64,000 bases of DNA, taken from the NCBI RefSeq assembly GCF_943846705.1, contig NZ_OX044366.1:3720001-3784000 (forward strand). Reading direction: 5' to 3'. Source of the DNA: an uncultured Pseudomonas sp. Its GTDB lineage: Bacteria; Pseudomonadota; Gammaproteobacteria; Pseudomonadales; Pseudomonadaceae. Shown here in pieces: positions 9,368 to 20,800 of this stretch (within the stretch, counting starts at the first letter, position 1; each line of letters opens with the position of its first letter). A program made the position numbers and the translations under genes. The notes beneath the pieces are model-generated. The model worked only from the letters and a program-made list of their open reading frames with translations, was not told the DNA's origin and ran no database searches.

Positions 9368-9389
9368 GTGCGCCTGCGGGCAGGCGCAC
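9368..9389. terminator. Hairpin between convergent mnmC and rlmKL
   Basis: GTGCGCCT pairs with AGGCGCAC around a 6-nt GC-rich loop, in the 34-bp gap between two convergent genes. There is no clear U-tract on either strand, so terminator function is inferred from position. Confidence 0.5.
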
Positions 9390-9396
9390 AACAACA

Positions 9397-11664
9397 TCAG
9401 CCTCGCAGGCTGAGGCGCCAGGCGCGGTGGATTTTCGTGTTGCGAGCGAAGTCCGGATCAAGGGTCGACTCGCTGATTTCTTCAACCTGATAACGCGCCG
9501 CCAGGCTCTCATCGAGCACGAACTTGCGGAAGTTGTTGGAGAAATACAGCACGCCGTCTTTAGTCAGACGGGCCATGGCCAAGTCGAGCAACTGCACATG
9601 GTCACGCTGGATGTCGAAGATGCCTTCCATGCGCTTGGAGTTGGAGAAGGTTGGCGGGTCGATAAAGATCAGCTCGTACTCGCCACGATCCTCAGCCAGC
9701 CAGGTCATCACATCACCCTGCTCCAGCTTGTTCTTATCCGAATAGCCATTGAGCGACAGGTTGCGGCGTGCCCAATCTAGGTAAGTCTTCGACAGGTCAA
9801 CGCTGGTGGTGGTGCGTGCGCCGCCCTTGGCCGCATGCACAGTCGCCGTGGCGGTGTAGCAGAACAGGTTGAGGAAGCGCTTGCCGGCGGCCTCTTTCTG
9901 AATGCGCAAGCGCAGCGGACGGTGATCGAGGAACAGCCCGGTATCCAGGTAGTCGGTAAGGTTGACCAGCAGCTTTACGCCGCCCTCGTTGACTTCCATA
10001 AACTGGCCTTGCGTGGCCTGGCGCTGGTACTGCTTGGTACCGCTCTGCCGTTCGCGGCGCTTGAGCACCACCTTGCTCTTGTCGACGCCCAGCGCTTGCG
10101 GAATCGCGGCGATGGCGTCAAACATGCGCGATTTGGCTTTCTCAGGATCAATTGACTTGGGTGCAGCATATTCCTGCACATGCACCCAATCACCATACAG
10201 ATCCACCGCCATGGAATATTCCGGCATGTCGGCGTCATACAGGCGGTAGCACTGCACACCCTCACGACGCGCCCACTTACCCAGCTGTTTCAGGTTCTTT
10301 TGCAGGCGATTGGCGAACATCTGCCCGCCTTCGCTCAAGCGTGCCTGCTCGATAACAGGCGCTGGGGCCGGTTTAATCGGGTTGCCATTCTTGTTGTACT
10401 GACGCTCTTGCGGTTCAAGTGGAGCCTTGTCGGCTTCGACCTGCTCACGCTCGCGTTCACGCTGCTCAGGGGTACGGCGCTCGCCGGTGACAAACTGCTC
10501 AGGCTGCACCTTGATCAGCAATAGCTTGCACGGCAGTGCACCGTTCCAGAAGGCGTACTGCTTGTGGCTGCGGATGCCCATGCGCTTGCCCAGGTCCGGC
10601 GCGCCGGTAAACACCGCAGCCTCCCAGCCCATGCAGGCCTGACGCAGGCGCTCGCCGAGGTTCTGGTAGAGATACAGCAGGCTGGCTTCGTCACCCAAAC
10701 GCTCGCCGTACGGCGGGTTACAGATCACCAAACCTTTCTGGCTCTGATCCGGGCGCGGCTCAAACGTTGCCACTTCGCCCTGGTAGACCTTGATCCAGTG
10801 GCTCAACCCCGCACGATCAATGTTATTGCGCGCCGGTTGAATCAGCCGTGGATCGGCCTCGTAACCGCGAATCCACAGCGGCGGCTTGGCCATACCGATT
10901 TCGGCGCGTTGCTGGGCTTCGGCTTGGAGCTTCTTCCACAAGGCGGGTACATGCCCCAGCCATTTGCTGAAGCCCCACTGCTCGCGGGTCAGGTTCGGCG
11001 CTACATCAGCGGCGATCATCGCCGCTTCCACCAAGAAGGTGCCGACACCGCACATGGGGTCGGCCAGTGCGCCGCCTTCGGCGGCAATGCGCGGCCAGCC
11101 GGCACGGATCAGCACCGCTGCCGCGAGGTTTTCCTTGAGTGGCGCAGCACCCTGCTGCAGGCGATAACCACGCTGGTGCAGGCTATGGCCGGAGAGATCA
11201 AGCGAGAGAATCGCCTCGCCGCGATCCAGACGCAGGTGCACGCGCATGTCCGGGTTGATTTTATCAACCGAGGGGCGAGTGCCGTCCTTCAGGCGCAGCT
11301 TGTCGACAATACCGTCCTTGACCTTCAAGGCGCCGAAGTGCGTGTTATCAATACCCGAACCGTTACCACTGAACTCCACGGCCAAGCTGCCGCTGGGTTC
11401 CAAGTGCTCGAACCAATCGACCTCCAGCACCCCTTCGTAGAGGCTCTGAGCGTCTTGTACGCTGTAGCGCTTAAGCACCAACAGCACACGGTTGGCCAAA
11501 CGCGACCACAGGCACAGGCGGTAGGCCGTCTCCATGTCAGCCATGCCACGAATGGCCGACGTGTGCTCACGCGCCTCTTCAAGACCGAGGCTGCTGGCTT
11601 CTTCGAGCAGCAAGCCTTCGAGGCCCTTGGGGCAGGTGAGAAAGAGTTCGTAACGTTCCGACAT
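9397..11664 (-). CDS. rlmKL: Bifunctional 23S rRNA m2G2445 / m7G2069 methyltransferase
   Basis: Cytoplasmic fused rRNA methyltransferase, 755 residues. The N-terminal part has a THUMP domain and the RlmL methyltransferase, with PMCGVGTFLVEAA and the N2-guanine catalytic motif ICNPPYGERL. The C-terminal part is the RlmK module, with FLNLFCYTATATVHAA and FIDPPTFSNSKRM. The start is placed at ATG 11664 (MSERYELFLTCPKGLE), the usual family N-terminus. The in-frame extension to 11733 has no family sequence. It is divergent from rmf across a 427-bp region. Confidence 0.95.
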   Translation of the reverse strand: MSERYELFLTCPKGLEGLLLEEASSLGLEEAREHTSAIRGMADMETAYRLCLWSRLANRVLLVLKRYSVQDAQSLYEGVLEVDWFEHLEPSGSLAVEFSGNGSGIDNTHFGALKVKDGIVDKLRLKDGTRPSVDKINPDMRVHLRLDRGEAILSLDLSGHSLHQRGYRLQQGAAPLKENLAAAVLIRAGWPRIAAEGGALADPMCGVGTFLVEAAMIAADVAPNLTREQWGFSKWLGHVPALWKKLQAEAQQRAEIGMAKPPLWIRGYEADPRLIQPARNNIDRAGLSHWIKVYQGEVATFEPRPDQSQKGLVICNPPYGERLGDEASLLYLYQNLGERLRQACMGWEAAVFTGAPDLGKRMGIRSHKQYAFWNGALPCKLLLIKVQPEQFVTGERRTPEQREREREQVEADKAPLEPQERQYNKNGNPIKPAPAPVIEQARLSEGGQMFANRLQKNLKQLGKWARREGVQCYRLYDADMPEYSMAVDLYGDWVHVQEYAAPKSIDPEKAKSRMFDAIAAIPQALGVDKSKVVLKRRERQSGTKQYQRQATQGQFMEVNEGGVKLLVNLTDYLDTGLFLDHRPLRLRIQKEAAGKRFLNLFCYTATATVHAAKGGARTTTSVDLSKTYLDWARRNLSLNGYSDKNKLEQGDVMTWLAEDRGEYELIFIDPPTFSNSKRMEGIFDIQRDHVQLLDLAMARLTKDGVLYFSNNFRKFVLDESLAARYQVEEISESTLDPDFARNTKIHRAWRLSLRG

Positions 11665-11817
11665 GGGGTATTTCCAGTGCCTAAGGCAATCAACGGGGTG
11701 CCGCAAAATCAGCACACCTAAAATAAGTGACAAAGCGTCTCAGCACGACACTTCGTCGGAATAAACAACAGTCTCAATCGCATTCCATTCGCGATAGTAA
11801 AACACCAGTATCTCCAG

Positions 11818-11846
11818 CGGTAACGCCCACAGCATAGGCGTTACCG
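11818..11846. other. Perfect 10-bp inverted repeat upstream of rmf
   Basis: CGGTAACGCC and GGCGTTACCG flank a 9-nt spacer between rlmKL (start 11664) and rmf (start 12092). There is no U-tract on either strand. It could end a short transcript or be an operator. The rest of 11665-11960 shows no gene. Confidence 0.4.
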
Positions 11847-11974
11847 CGTTAAAGCAGGACGTCTGGCACCGTCCTTATGGCCTGACCCTCAAAAAGGTTA
11901 CGGCCTTATGACGAAACGATCATTCACAGCTACCCGCGCATTGGTTAGAAATCACCTCAGGCCATCACTGCAAC

Positions 11975-12091
11975 GGTGCTTGGCAAGGAGGCTCGCGACG
12001 CCGGCAGCGGACTCCGTAAGGCAGATCATTTCTGCCTGACCTTGCGACAAGGTCTAAGGGACATAACAGTCAACATTGAGGGCTTCACCCT
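11975..12091 (+). ncRNA. Structured rmf 5' leader (candidate rmf RNA motif)
   Basis: Just upstream of rmf are two compact hairpins: GGCAGA/TCTGCC (12020-12036, loop TCATT) and ACCTTG/CAAGGT (12039-12053, loop CGA). A GC-rich stretch precedes them. A conserved 'rmf' RNA motif upstream of Pseudomonas rmf genes is known from comparative genomics. I place this leader in that class by position and by the presence of consecutive stems. The exact 5' boundary is a guess. Confidence 0.5.
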
Positions 12092-12307
12092 ATGAGAAGA
12101 CTTAAGCGTGATCCGTTAGAAAGAGCTTTTTTGCGCGGTTATCAGTACGGCATCAGTGGTAAATCCCGCGAGCTCTGCCCCTTCACTCTCGCCTCTGTCC
12201 GCCAAGCCTGGTTGAACGGCTGGCGCGAAGGCCGCGGCGACAATTGGGACGGCATGACCGGCACCGCCGGTATCCATCGACTTAACGAACTTCACGCTGT
12301 CGGCTGA
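12092..12307 (+). CDS. rmf: Ribosome modulation factor
   Basis: A 71-residue basic protein that binds the 30S subunit in stationary phase and pairs 70S ribosomes into inactive 100S dimers. The N-terminal block MRRLKRDPLERAFLRGYQYG and the central WLNGWREGRGDNWDG region are characteristic of Rmf. It lies between rlmKL and pyrD as in other pseudomonads, preceded by a long structured leader and followed by a strong terminator that overlaps the end of convergent pyrD. Confidence 0.95.
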   Translation: MRRLKRDPLERAFLRGYQYGISGKSRELCPFTLASVRQAWLNGWREGRGDNWDGMTGTAGIHRLNELHAVG

Positions 12308-12365
12308 TTCAGGAACCTACCGACTTACCAAGCACGCTCCATCCGAGCGGCGGGCGCGAGCCCAC

Positions 12366-12389
12366 GGGCTCCCTTAGGGAGCCCTTTTT
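12366..12389 (+). terminator. rmf intrinsic terminator
   Basis: Perfect 8-bp stem GGGCTCCC / GGGAGCCC with a TTA loop, followed by TTTTT. The U-tract overlaps the stop codon of convergent pyrD at 12388. Confidence 0.9.
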
Positions 12390-13422
12390 ATACCGACGCT
12401 TTTTGCGGCAACGCGGCTATAGCATCGACCGCCTCGCGAATCAACGCAGGTCCCTTGTAGATAAAACCAGAGTAAATCTGCACCAAGCTGGCACCTGCAG
12501 CGATTTTCTCAGCCGCATGCTTACCTTCGGTAATACCGCCAACCGCAATGATCGGCAAACGGCCTTTTAACTCACCCGCCAGCACCTGAACAATGTGGGT
12601 GCTCTTGTCTCGCACCGGTGCCCCTGACAGGCCGCCTGCCTCATCGGCACACTCCAGGCCATGCACGCCTTCGCGACTCAAGGTGGTGTTGGTGGCAATC
12701 ACCGCGTCCATCCCTGCTTCAACCAGCGCACTGGCGACCTCGATGGTTTCTTCGTCACTCATGTCCGGAGCAATTTTGATCGCCAGCGGGACATGCTTGC
12801 CATGCAGAGCAGCCAGGTCTTCCTGACGCTTACGCAGGGCTTCGAGTAATTGCTTGAGCGAATCACCAAACTGCAGGCTGCGCAGCCCTGGGGTATTGGG
12901 CGAACTGACGTTCACCGTTACATAGCTGGCGTGTTGATAGACCTTGTCCAGGCACAGCAGATAATCATCCACTGCATTCTCAACTGGGGTATCGAAGTTC
13001 TTGCCAATATTGATGCCCAGCACGCTCTTGTATTTAGCGGCCTGCACGCGAGCCAGCAAGTGATCAACACCGTGGTTGTTAAAGCCCATGCGATTGATGA
13101 TCGCCTCGGCCTCAGGCAAGCGGAACAACCGCGGCTTGGGGTTACCCGGCTGCGGACGCGGCGTCACGGTGCCAATCTCGACAAAGCCAAAGCCCAGCTG
13201 AGCGAAACCATCAATAGCGTCGCCATTCTTGTCCAACCCGGCAGCCAAACCGACCGGGTTGGCAAACTCCAAGCCCATCACCTTGATCGGCAACGAGGCC
13301 GGGCTCTTGGTCAGTAAACTGTTAAGCCCCAGACGACCGCCAGCACCGATCAAGTCGATGGACAGTTCATGGGAGGCTTCAGGGGAAAGTTTGAACAGCA
13401 GCTCGCGGGCCAGGGTATACAT
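12388..13422 (-). CDS. pyrD: Dihydroorotate dehydrogenase (quinone), class 2
   Basis: Membrane-associated FMN enzyme oxidising dihydroorotate to orotate with ubiquinone, the fourth step of pyrimidine synthesis. It is 344 residues long. The N-terminal amphipathic helix region MYTLARELLFKLSPE is the class 2 membrane and quinone segment. The FMN and substrate motifs FANPVGLAAGLDKNGD, NVSSPNTPGLRSLQ (catalytic Ser) and AVGGITEGKHAAEKI are intact. It is convergent with rmf, the usual Pseudomonas arrangement. Confidence 0.96.
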   Translation of the reverse strand: MYTLARELLFKLSPEASHELSIDLIGAGGRLGLNSLLTKSPASLPIKVMGLEFANPVGLAAGLDKNGDAIDGFAQLGFGFVEIGTVTPRPQPGNPKPRLFRLPEAEAIINRMGFNNHGVDHLLARVQAAKYKSVLGINIGKNFDTPVENAVDDYLLCLDKVYQHASYVTVNVSSPNTPGLRSLQFGDSLKQLLEALRKRQEDLAALHGKHVPLAIKIAPDMSDEETIEVASALVEAGMDAVIATNTTLSREGVHGLECADEAGGLSGAPVRDKSTHIVQVLAGELKGRLPIIAVGGITEGKHAAEKIAAGASLVQIYSGFIYKGPALIREAVDAIAALPQKASV

Positions 13423-13502
13423 GGGCAGGCTTAGCTCGATAAAGTTACAAAGGCCGCGATTATAGCTGGCTGCGTACCTGATAGGCGAGGCGCATGGCAG
13501 TA

Positions 13503-13724
13503 TCAGCCCAATCGGCGCAAGCTCAGTAGCTCACCGGTCGCGCTGAATTCAAGCTCGAAGGAACCATAAATGCCGTTATGGGTCAGAAATGCCCGGAAAT
13601 GGTGAGCTGGCACACTGACACTCCTACCGTCACGACTTTGCACTAATATGCGACTGGCACGTCCTTGATAGACCACACGCATGCGCTCGGCCGATAACGC
13701 AATATCAAACACCAGACTGGGCAT
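13503..13724 (-). CDS. DUF2835 family small protein
   Basis: A 73-residue protein recognised as DUF2835, which neighbours pyrD in Pseudomonas. The start is set at ATG 13724 (MPSLVFDIALSAERMRVVYQ) with an AGGTG-type ribosome site. The in-frame extension to 13931 overlaps the divergent neighbour and looks non-coding. Features include the basic patch YQGRASRILVQSRDGRSVSVP and the HHFRAFLTHNGIYG segment. Function is unknown. The small, basic, beta-rich character would fit a nucleic-acid or ribosome partner, which is speculation. Confidence 0.8.
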   Translation of the reverse strand: MPSLVFDIALSAERMRVVYQGRASRILVQSRDGRSVSVPAHHFRAFLTHNGIYGSFELEFSATGELLSLRRLG

Positions 13725-13874
13725 GGAGGCACCTTTGCAACTGACTGCAGCTATCTTGCCATACGCCGCGCCGCGGCCCTTTGAAAAGCCTGTCGCAACG
13801 GACGATAAAGCCGGTGCAGCGCTCGGTACGCTCTGCCACACTGACACTGGTGATTTCGGAGTTTGTACTTGGCC

Positions 13875-14759
13875 ATGAGTCTGTCTGAGCAGCCTTCCAC
13901 CCTCAGTGCACGCCTCGCTACCTTGGCGCAACGGCTAGGTCTTATCCGCCGCGGGCAACGCCAAATACTTGAGCGTGCCAGCCAGCTACGCCTGCCCTTC
14001 AGCCCTATGCCGCAAGTGCGTGACAGTATCTACTGGCAAGACGGGCCGCAGTTAGAACGCCTGATCGACTTGCCACGCAGCGCACTCTCCGGCCCGGTTC
14101 AGGAAGACAAGGCACAAGCTCATGCCATGTTGGTACGTGTCATTGATACGCAACAACAGCAACTGACATCGCTCGACCTACGCCTGATCGACGGACTGTC
14201 TACCTGCAACCCCGAACAGGCTAACCACACCAGCTTTGAGGCCTTCGCTGCCAGCGAGCCCTGTCGCCAGGTCCGCATCATCAGCTACAAAGACTTCGTT
14301 AAATCTATTAGCCAGGCCTTACCGCGCTTTCTCGCAGGTGAACGCATCAACCTGCGCCAAGCCAGCTGGCGCGGTGAGCGCGTGTTCTGGGCAGGCGAGC
14401 AGCATAGCGAGGCTTTTGCCTGCGCTATTGCCTATGCCCGCAGGCGCGAACTGGAGGTCAATTTACCTGCAGAACTCAGCCATTACCGCCTAAGCGAGCA
14501 GGGCCTCAATGACTTGCAGCAGCACTACCATGTATTAGCCATGCCCAATGTGGCCTGGAGTGACCCCGCGTTTATGGCCTTACTGCTGGACAATGGCTTG
14601 CCCTATGCGCGCTTGGCACTGCTTGGCGGCCCCAACGCTGCGGAGTTCCTCCTACTACCCAAACACTCCAGCGAAGCCAATGCATTGGGTGAAGGGTTAC
14701 GTCTGGCAGGAGCGCCGGATGTGGTGGCCTATTTAAAGCAGCTGCGTAATCACAGCTAA
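13875..14759 (+). CDS. Conserved Pseudomonas protein of unknown function (DUF6685-like)
   Basis: A 294-residue soluble protein with no signal peptide or membrane span. ATG 13875 is preferred to the TTG at 13863, four codons upstream. It is divergent from the DUF2835 gene and is followed by a bidirectional terminator shared with the adhesin gene. I think it belongs to a Pseudomonas-restricted unknown family that sits near pyrD, possibly the one named DUF6685, but I cannot confirm that name. No catalytic motif stands out. Confidence 0.75.
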   Translation: MSLSEQPSTLSARLATLAQRLGLIRRGQRQILERASQLRLPFSPMPQVRDSIYWQDGPQLERLIDLPRSALSGPVQEDKAQAHAMLVRVIDTQQQQLTSLDLRLIDGLSTCNPEQANHTSFEAFAASEPCRQVRIISYKDFVKSISQALPRFLAGERINLRQASWRGERVFWAGEQHSEAFACAIAYARRRELEVNLPAELSHYRLSEQGLNDLQQHYHVLAMPNVAWSDPAFMALLLDNGLPYARLALLGGPNAAEFLLLPKHSSEANALGEGLRLAGAPDVVAYLKQLRNHS

Positions 14760-14791
14760 TTGACAGAGCGATAGCTGCTTGTGCGGATAAC

Positions 14792-14822
14792 AAAAGCCCG
14801 CGCTGCATAGAGCGGGCTTTTT
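14792..14822. terminator. Bidirectional terminator between unknown gene and adhesin gene
   Basis: AAAAGCCCGC and GCGGGCTTTT form a 10-bp stem with T-runs on both strands (TTTTT on plus, TTTTG on minus). It lies between the ends of two convergent genes. Confidence 0.85.
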
Positions 14823-14843
14823 AACCATTGATACAAGAGCCTA

Positions 14844-17800
14844 TCAGGCGGCTAATGTGCCATTGCCCAGCATGTCATCAATGATGCTGGCAGTAGACAG
14901 CGAACCACCAACCGACAGATCGACACCTTGCAGTGTGATTGTCTGATCGGGCCCCGTGCTTCCAAGATTACCTGTACTGGAAACTTCAATCAGTGTATTG
15001 CCACCGGCAAAGCTCATATCGATATAGGAGCCCAGCAAGTTACCGGATGATGGAGCACCACTAAAGTCCAGCAGATCGGAAAGATCGAGCACATCCCTAT
15101 CACCAACGGCCTGGCCAAAGTCCAAAACCACATCATGCCCGGTATCACCAGATGCCCAGATGAACGTGTCATTGCCAGCACCGCCAGTCAGCGTGTCGTC
15201 TCCAAGACCACCAATCAAGAAGTCATCACCCAGGCCACCTATTAGGGTATCGGAGCCATTACCGCCTTCGAGGCGATCCGAACCTGCTCCACCATCCAAC
15301 ATATGCCCGCTATCGCCTGCAATCAGCACGTCACTGCCATCAGTTCCAACGAGATCGCCAGGTCCGGTTATGACATTCGGCGCAACATAGGCAGCCCCCC
15401 CAACCTTGACCACCAAGTTTGCAGTAGCAGTATCACCGTCAGGCTGAGTCAGCATATAGCCGAACATATCCTCCTTACCGATGTTGCCCATGTCTGCATC
15501 TGGGGTATAGGTGTAAGAGCCATCGGGGTTGATCAGCAGATCACCATAGGCACCGGCGATCGACATACCAACGCCCACAGCGACATAGCTAAATCCATCC
15601 CAGACACTTAACGCAGCGCCTTCTGCCCCCTTGCCATCCACCGCGCCCCACGGGTCGCTGCTGGCCATATAGTTGTTGGGGTCTGTCAGCACATTGCCGC
15701 TTACTGCAGTTGCGTGAGTGACCAGAGTAGCCGCCGCCAGGGTATTGAGGATGATGTTATCGATCCGTACCTCTGCGGATTTATCACCACCACCGCTGGT
15801 GTTGTCCGTAAGCGTATAACGCAGACGGTAGGTACCTGCGGCTATGGCTGCGGTCGTAATGGTGGTATCAGCAGTGACATTGCCACTTTGAACAGCTGAG
15901 CCTCCACTGTTAAGCAATTGCCAGAGGAAGGTATCACCTGTTTGGAACTGAGTACTGCCACTTGTATCAATGTCGATATCGAAACTAACGGTGTTAGTAG
16001 AACCGCCGTTCACGGTGAAGGTTGGGCTCAAGATGACACTCGCCGAACCACCATTAGCATCAACCATAACCAGCTCATTGCTTGACACAACAGTCGACGT
16101 AGCGCCCGTCATTTGCCACTGGCTACTAGTCGGACTACTGCTGACCACATTGTCGCCGCTACCGGAGTTATCGAATACCCATTGAGCTCCCTTAGGGTTT
16201 CCCGAGTTAGTGCTCGAGAAGTTAGCTAACACTGTGTGTGTCAATGCCCCTGGCACCGAGGTTTGATAGACCACGCCCTGATTGAAGTTGTCATAGGCAA
16301 CTACTTCACTGCTGTCCGTAACTGTGATGTGCAGGGCTGCACTGCCCATGTCGCCATCGCCATCCTGGATGGTGTAGATAAAGTCCTCGGTCAGGTCATC
16401 CGCCACATCGGCAGCCTGGCTGTACTTGTACGCACCAGTCGCAAAGTTGACGGTGAAAGTGCCGCCCTGTGCAGTGGTAAACATAAGTTCATGGGTGCCG
16501 ACGTTGTATCCAGCCGACGAGGCGTTATACACCACGCCATTGTGTTCGATAGAAACAATGGGTGTATCACCCGGGCCATCGGCACCAAAGCCGCCCAGCA
16601 AGCCCTCAGTGATCACATTACCTGTGAGCTCCGGCACGGTGACGGTGCCCGACAAGGTGGCAGCCAGCTGGCTCAGATCAGTGACGACAATTCCGTTCAT
16701 TTCCGAACCGGCACCGATGCCGTTATAAGCCACCGGATCGAGCGGGCCTTGCACCGCGCCACTACCCATACCCAAGGCAAAGGATTTGATCTCGTTGTTG
16801 TTAAGGAAGGTTTCCCATGCTGCCTCCTCCGTGCCGTTGATACCGTTAGCTCCCGACCCACTCACGCCAGGCCAGGTACTGGAGGTAGTCGGTGCACCGT
16901 CAGACAAGAAGTAAGAGAGATTTTGCCCTCCGACAATTTTACCTGAAGAAGCAAAAGCCGTTTGTGCCTGTAACAAAGCGGCATCGTAGTTGGTCAGACC
17001 ACTACCATAGGTATCGGTTAGGCCAGTGATCACCGTTATAGCCTGCGCGGCAGTGAGCCAAACCTCCCCAGAGCCGCTGAGATTAGAGCTGGCGCTGGCA
17101 TTGAAAGCGACTAGGCGCACCATCACATCACCCAGATTGTCGTAATCATTGATCAATTGATTGATCGCAGACTTGGCCAACGCCAACTTGGTCGAGAAGC
17201 CTGACACGTTGGGGGTGCTATCCATGCTTCCGGATACATCGAGGATGATCATCAGATTGGTGTCGGCTCCAGTACCCTCCACCATTGACTTGTTGATGTC
17301 TTGCGGCTGAGCCGGCGAATCATCGTCCACCGAGATGCTCAGGCTACCATTGGCTGTGGAGCCGTCGGAATCCTCCATGCTGTAGCCGAAGAGGAAGTTG
17401 AGGTTGTCCTCGTCACTACCACTGAGTGGCGCAGGATGATCCAGCGGCTTGTGCAGCTCAAACTCATAGTCACCTGTAGTGATGTCGGTCACTTTAAGGG
17501 TGAATACATCCACTAGACCCGCTTTCGCCGTCAGCGTCAGGCCATCAGGGCTTACGCTGTAGGTCAGGGCAGAGCCTTCGGATGAAATACTGGGAAGGCC
17601 AGAGGTGCTCCAGGCGAAACTACCGACCCCATCGGAACCGAAGCTGTAGCCAAGATTACCGGTAACCAGGGTTGCCTCACCGGCAGCGTCATTGGGCCCA
17701 CCAGCTATGCCATTGCTGAGCCCGTCCTCGTCCACCGCATTGGCAGCCTGTCCACCAACCGGCACACCGTTGTCATTCAATATCACCGAGAAGCTGGCTG

Positions 17801-20800
17801 TGGAGGCATCGCCATCACTGTCAACGATGCTATAGGTGAAGGTCTCAACCAAGTTCTGGCCGGCTGCAACGTTAGTCACGGCGTTGCTGTAGAGCAGGTT
17901 ACCGGAGCCATCTACGCTGACACTCCCGCCCAAGCTACCGACCGAGAAGCTGACACCACCACCGATGGGAGCACCGTCGGTGCCGTAGCTATCGTTAGCC
18001 AATATGCCGGCCAGGGTGCCAACCACCACGTTGCTGGAGTATTCCGGCACACTGGCCAGGTTGCCATCATCCAGTGCGGTCGGCCCATCATCCTGGATTT
18101 TGAACACATTCCGGCCCAGGTTAAGCGAAGCTGAATCGCTGTCGCCGTCGGCGTCAGTCACCGTCTGCACCAGCTTCAACGAATCCGCACGGGGCAGCCT
18201 CAAGGTTTCGCTGTCGTCATGGTTGCCGGTGTTGGCATGCCAGATGTTGTTCAGCTGGGTAAAGGTCACCTGCCCCGTATTGCTATTCACCGTGATGGTG
18301 AAATAGTTCGTAGTGCCCACCGAACCGGTGATGGTGTCACCCGACTGGTTGAGCAAAATCTGCGCGCCCTGGCCGATGCCGTCAACGTCATTGATGGTGT
18401 CCAACGGATCAAGTGTATACAGCCCGGAGCCGACATTAGAACCCGCCAGCAGCAGCTTGTAGCTGACACTGCCCGGGCCATCGGTTCCAAAGTCCGGAAC
18501 GGCGAAGTTGTCGGCAAAGTTAGCCGTCACGCTGGCCCGCCCTCCAGGCAGGTTGCCGCCCGAGCTGTCAGAACCCAATGGGCGGGTTTCATCCAGTACC
18601 AAGGTATCCAGCTGAGCATGTGGGTCAAGCGATGCATCAGGGCCATCGTCCTGGATTTTGAACACATTCCGGCCCAGGTTAAGCGAAGCTGAATCGCTGT
18701 CGCCGTCGGCGTCAGTCACCGTCTGCACCAGCTTCAACGAATCCGCACGGGGCAGCCTCAAGGTTTCGCTGTCGTCATGGTTGCCGGTGTTGGCATGCCA
18801 GATGTTGTTCAGCTGGGTAAAGGTCACCTGCCCCGTATTGCTATTCACCGTGATGGTGAAATAGTTCGTAGTGCCCACCGAACCGGTGATGGTGTCACCC
18901 GACTGGTTGAGCAAAATCTGCGCGCCCTGGCCGATGCCGTCAACGTCATTGATGGTGTCCAACGGATCAAGTGTATACAGCCCGGAGCCGACATTAGAAC
19001 CCGCCAGCAGCAGCTTGTAGCTGACACTGCCCGGGCCATCGGTTCCAAAGTCCGGAACGGCGAAGTTGTCGGCAAAGTTAGCCGTCACGCTGGCCCGCCC
19101 TCCAGGCAGGTTGCCGCCCGAGCTGTCAGAACCCAATGGGCGGGTTTCATCCAGTACCAAGGTATCCAGCTGAGCATGTGGGTCAAGCGATGCATCAGGG
19201 CCATCGTCCTGGATTTTGAACACATTCCGGCCCAGGTTAAGCGAAGCTGAATCGCTGTCGCCGTCGGCGTCAGTCACCGTCTGCACCAGCTTCAACGAAT
19301 CCGCACGGGGCAGCCTCAAGGTTTCGCTGTCGTCATGGTTGCCGGTGTTGGCATGCCAGATGTTGTTCAGCTGGGTAAAGGTCACCTGCCCCGTATTGCT
19401 ATTCACCGTGATGGTGAAATAGTTCGTAGTGCCCACCGAACCGGTGATGGTGTCACCCGACTGGTTGAGCAAAATCTGCGCGCCCTGGCCGATGCCGTCA
19501 ACGTCATCGATGGTGTCCAACGGATCAAGTGCATACAGCCCGGAGCCGACATTAGAGCCCACCAGCAGCAGCTTGTAGCTGACACTGCCCGGGCCATCGG
19601 CGCCGAATCCTGGGACTGCGAAATTGTCGGCAAAGTTAGCCGTCACGCTGGCCCGCCCTCCAGGCAGGTTGCCGCCCGAGCTGTCAGAACCCAATGGGCG
19701 GGTTTCATCCAGTACTAGCCTATCTAGATGAGCTTGGTCATTCAGACCAGCAACCGGCACGTCGTCTTGAACATCAATGACAAAACTGCCTACTGCAAAG
19801 CCGCCAGCAACCGGGTCACCATCACCATCAGTCGCCGTCAAGACGCCCGAGAAATCGAGCATCATGCCACTACTGCTCAGCAGCTCGTTATCATCGCCAT
19901 CTGCTACTGGATGATCCAGCGGCCCCATCAGGGTGAAGGTGTAGCTGCCATCAGCCCCTACCTGCAGGCTGAAGACGTCGTAGCCACCTGTCGGCGTGCC
20001 CTCGACATAACCGACCAATACACCACCGTCCATGCGGTACTGTAGCGTTTCACCACCGGAACTCAGCCCTTGGTTAGTCAGCGAAGCCAAGGCATCGGTG
20101 TCCGAAGCTACATTGATCAGACTGAATGCTCCCGGGCCATCGGCACCAAAGTTGACCAGCGCACTCAATGCTCCGGCACCACCACTGGCGACCAACGTCT
20201 GACCACTCTCTTCGTTACCACCATGAGGGCTGTTCAGCTTATCCTCATGAACCAGCGGCATGGTCCAGGTGGCTTGAATATTGACGTCGTTGTAGTCGAA
20301 ATCACCACCACCGATCAGGTCTTCCCAGTTCTGATTACCGATATCGGCGTTGTCCTGCACATGATCCAGGCTATCGTCGTTAAGGCTGGCATTATCAAAC
20401 AATACCGCCACGCCAACGCCACTTAACGGTGTGCCATTAAGGTGGGCAACCCAGCTACCACTACCATCTTGGGTAAAGGTCAGGGCTGCGCCATTCGCGA
20501 AGCCTGAAACGCCGCTGTTGACAGCAGAGCCGTCAGGAATGATGAAAAAACCCACCGAAGCTGGATTTAACCCAACCAGCGTGACTGTATCGCCCACTGC
20601 CTGTGCTTTCACATTGCTCCAGATCACCTCACCGCTCACCGGATTGCCACTGCCATCCTTGATGTAGTAGCCATAGGTGCTGCTATAGCCAGCATCGCTG
20701 CCTTGATAGGTGACTGACAGGGTCTGATTCGTAAGGCCGCTGGCAATAGGACCGTCATCCTCGAAGCGGAATACACCAGCAGCGCCCAGATCGATCGAGG

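Noticed and set aside
10564..11721. 385-codon plus-strand frame opposite rlmKL
   Set aside because: Antisense shadow; rlmKL motifs on the minus strand are intact across it.
18084..19715. Possible CRISPR array or integron-like repeat
   Set aside because: Units are 558 bp, contiguous and in frame within one large protein; there are no spacers.
18219..19718. Repeated plus-strand frames of 157 and 127 codons within the adhesin gene
   Set aside because: They are copied only because the 558-bp repeat is copied; no ribosome sites or family features.
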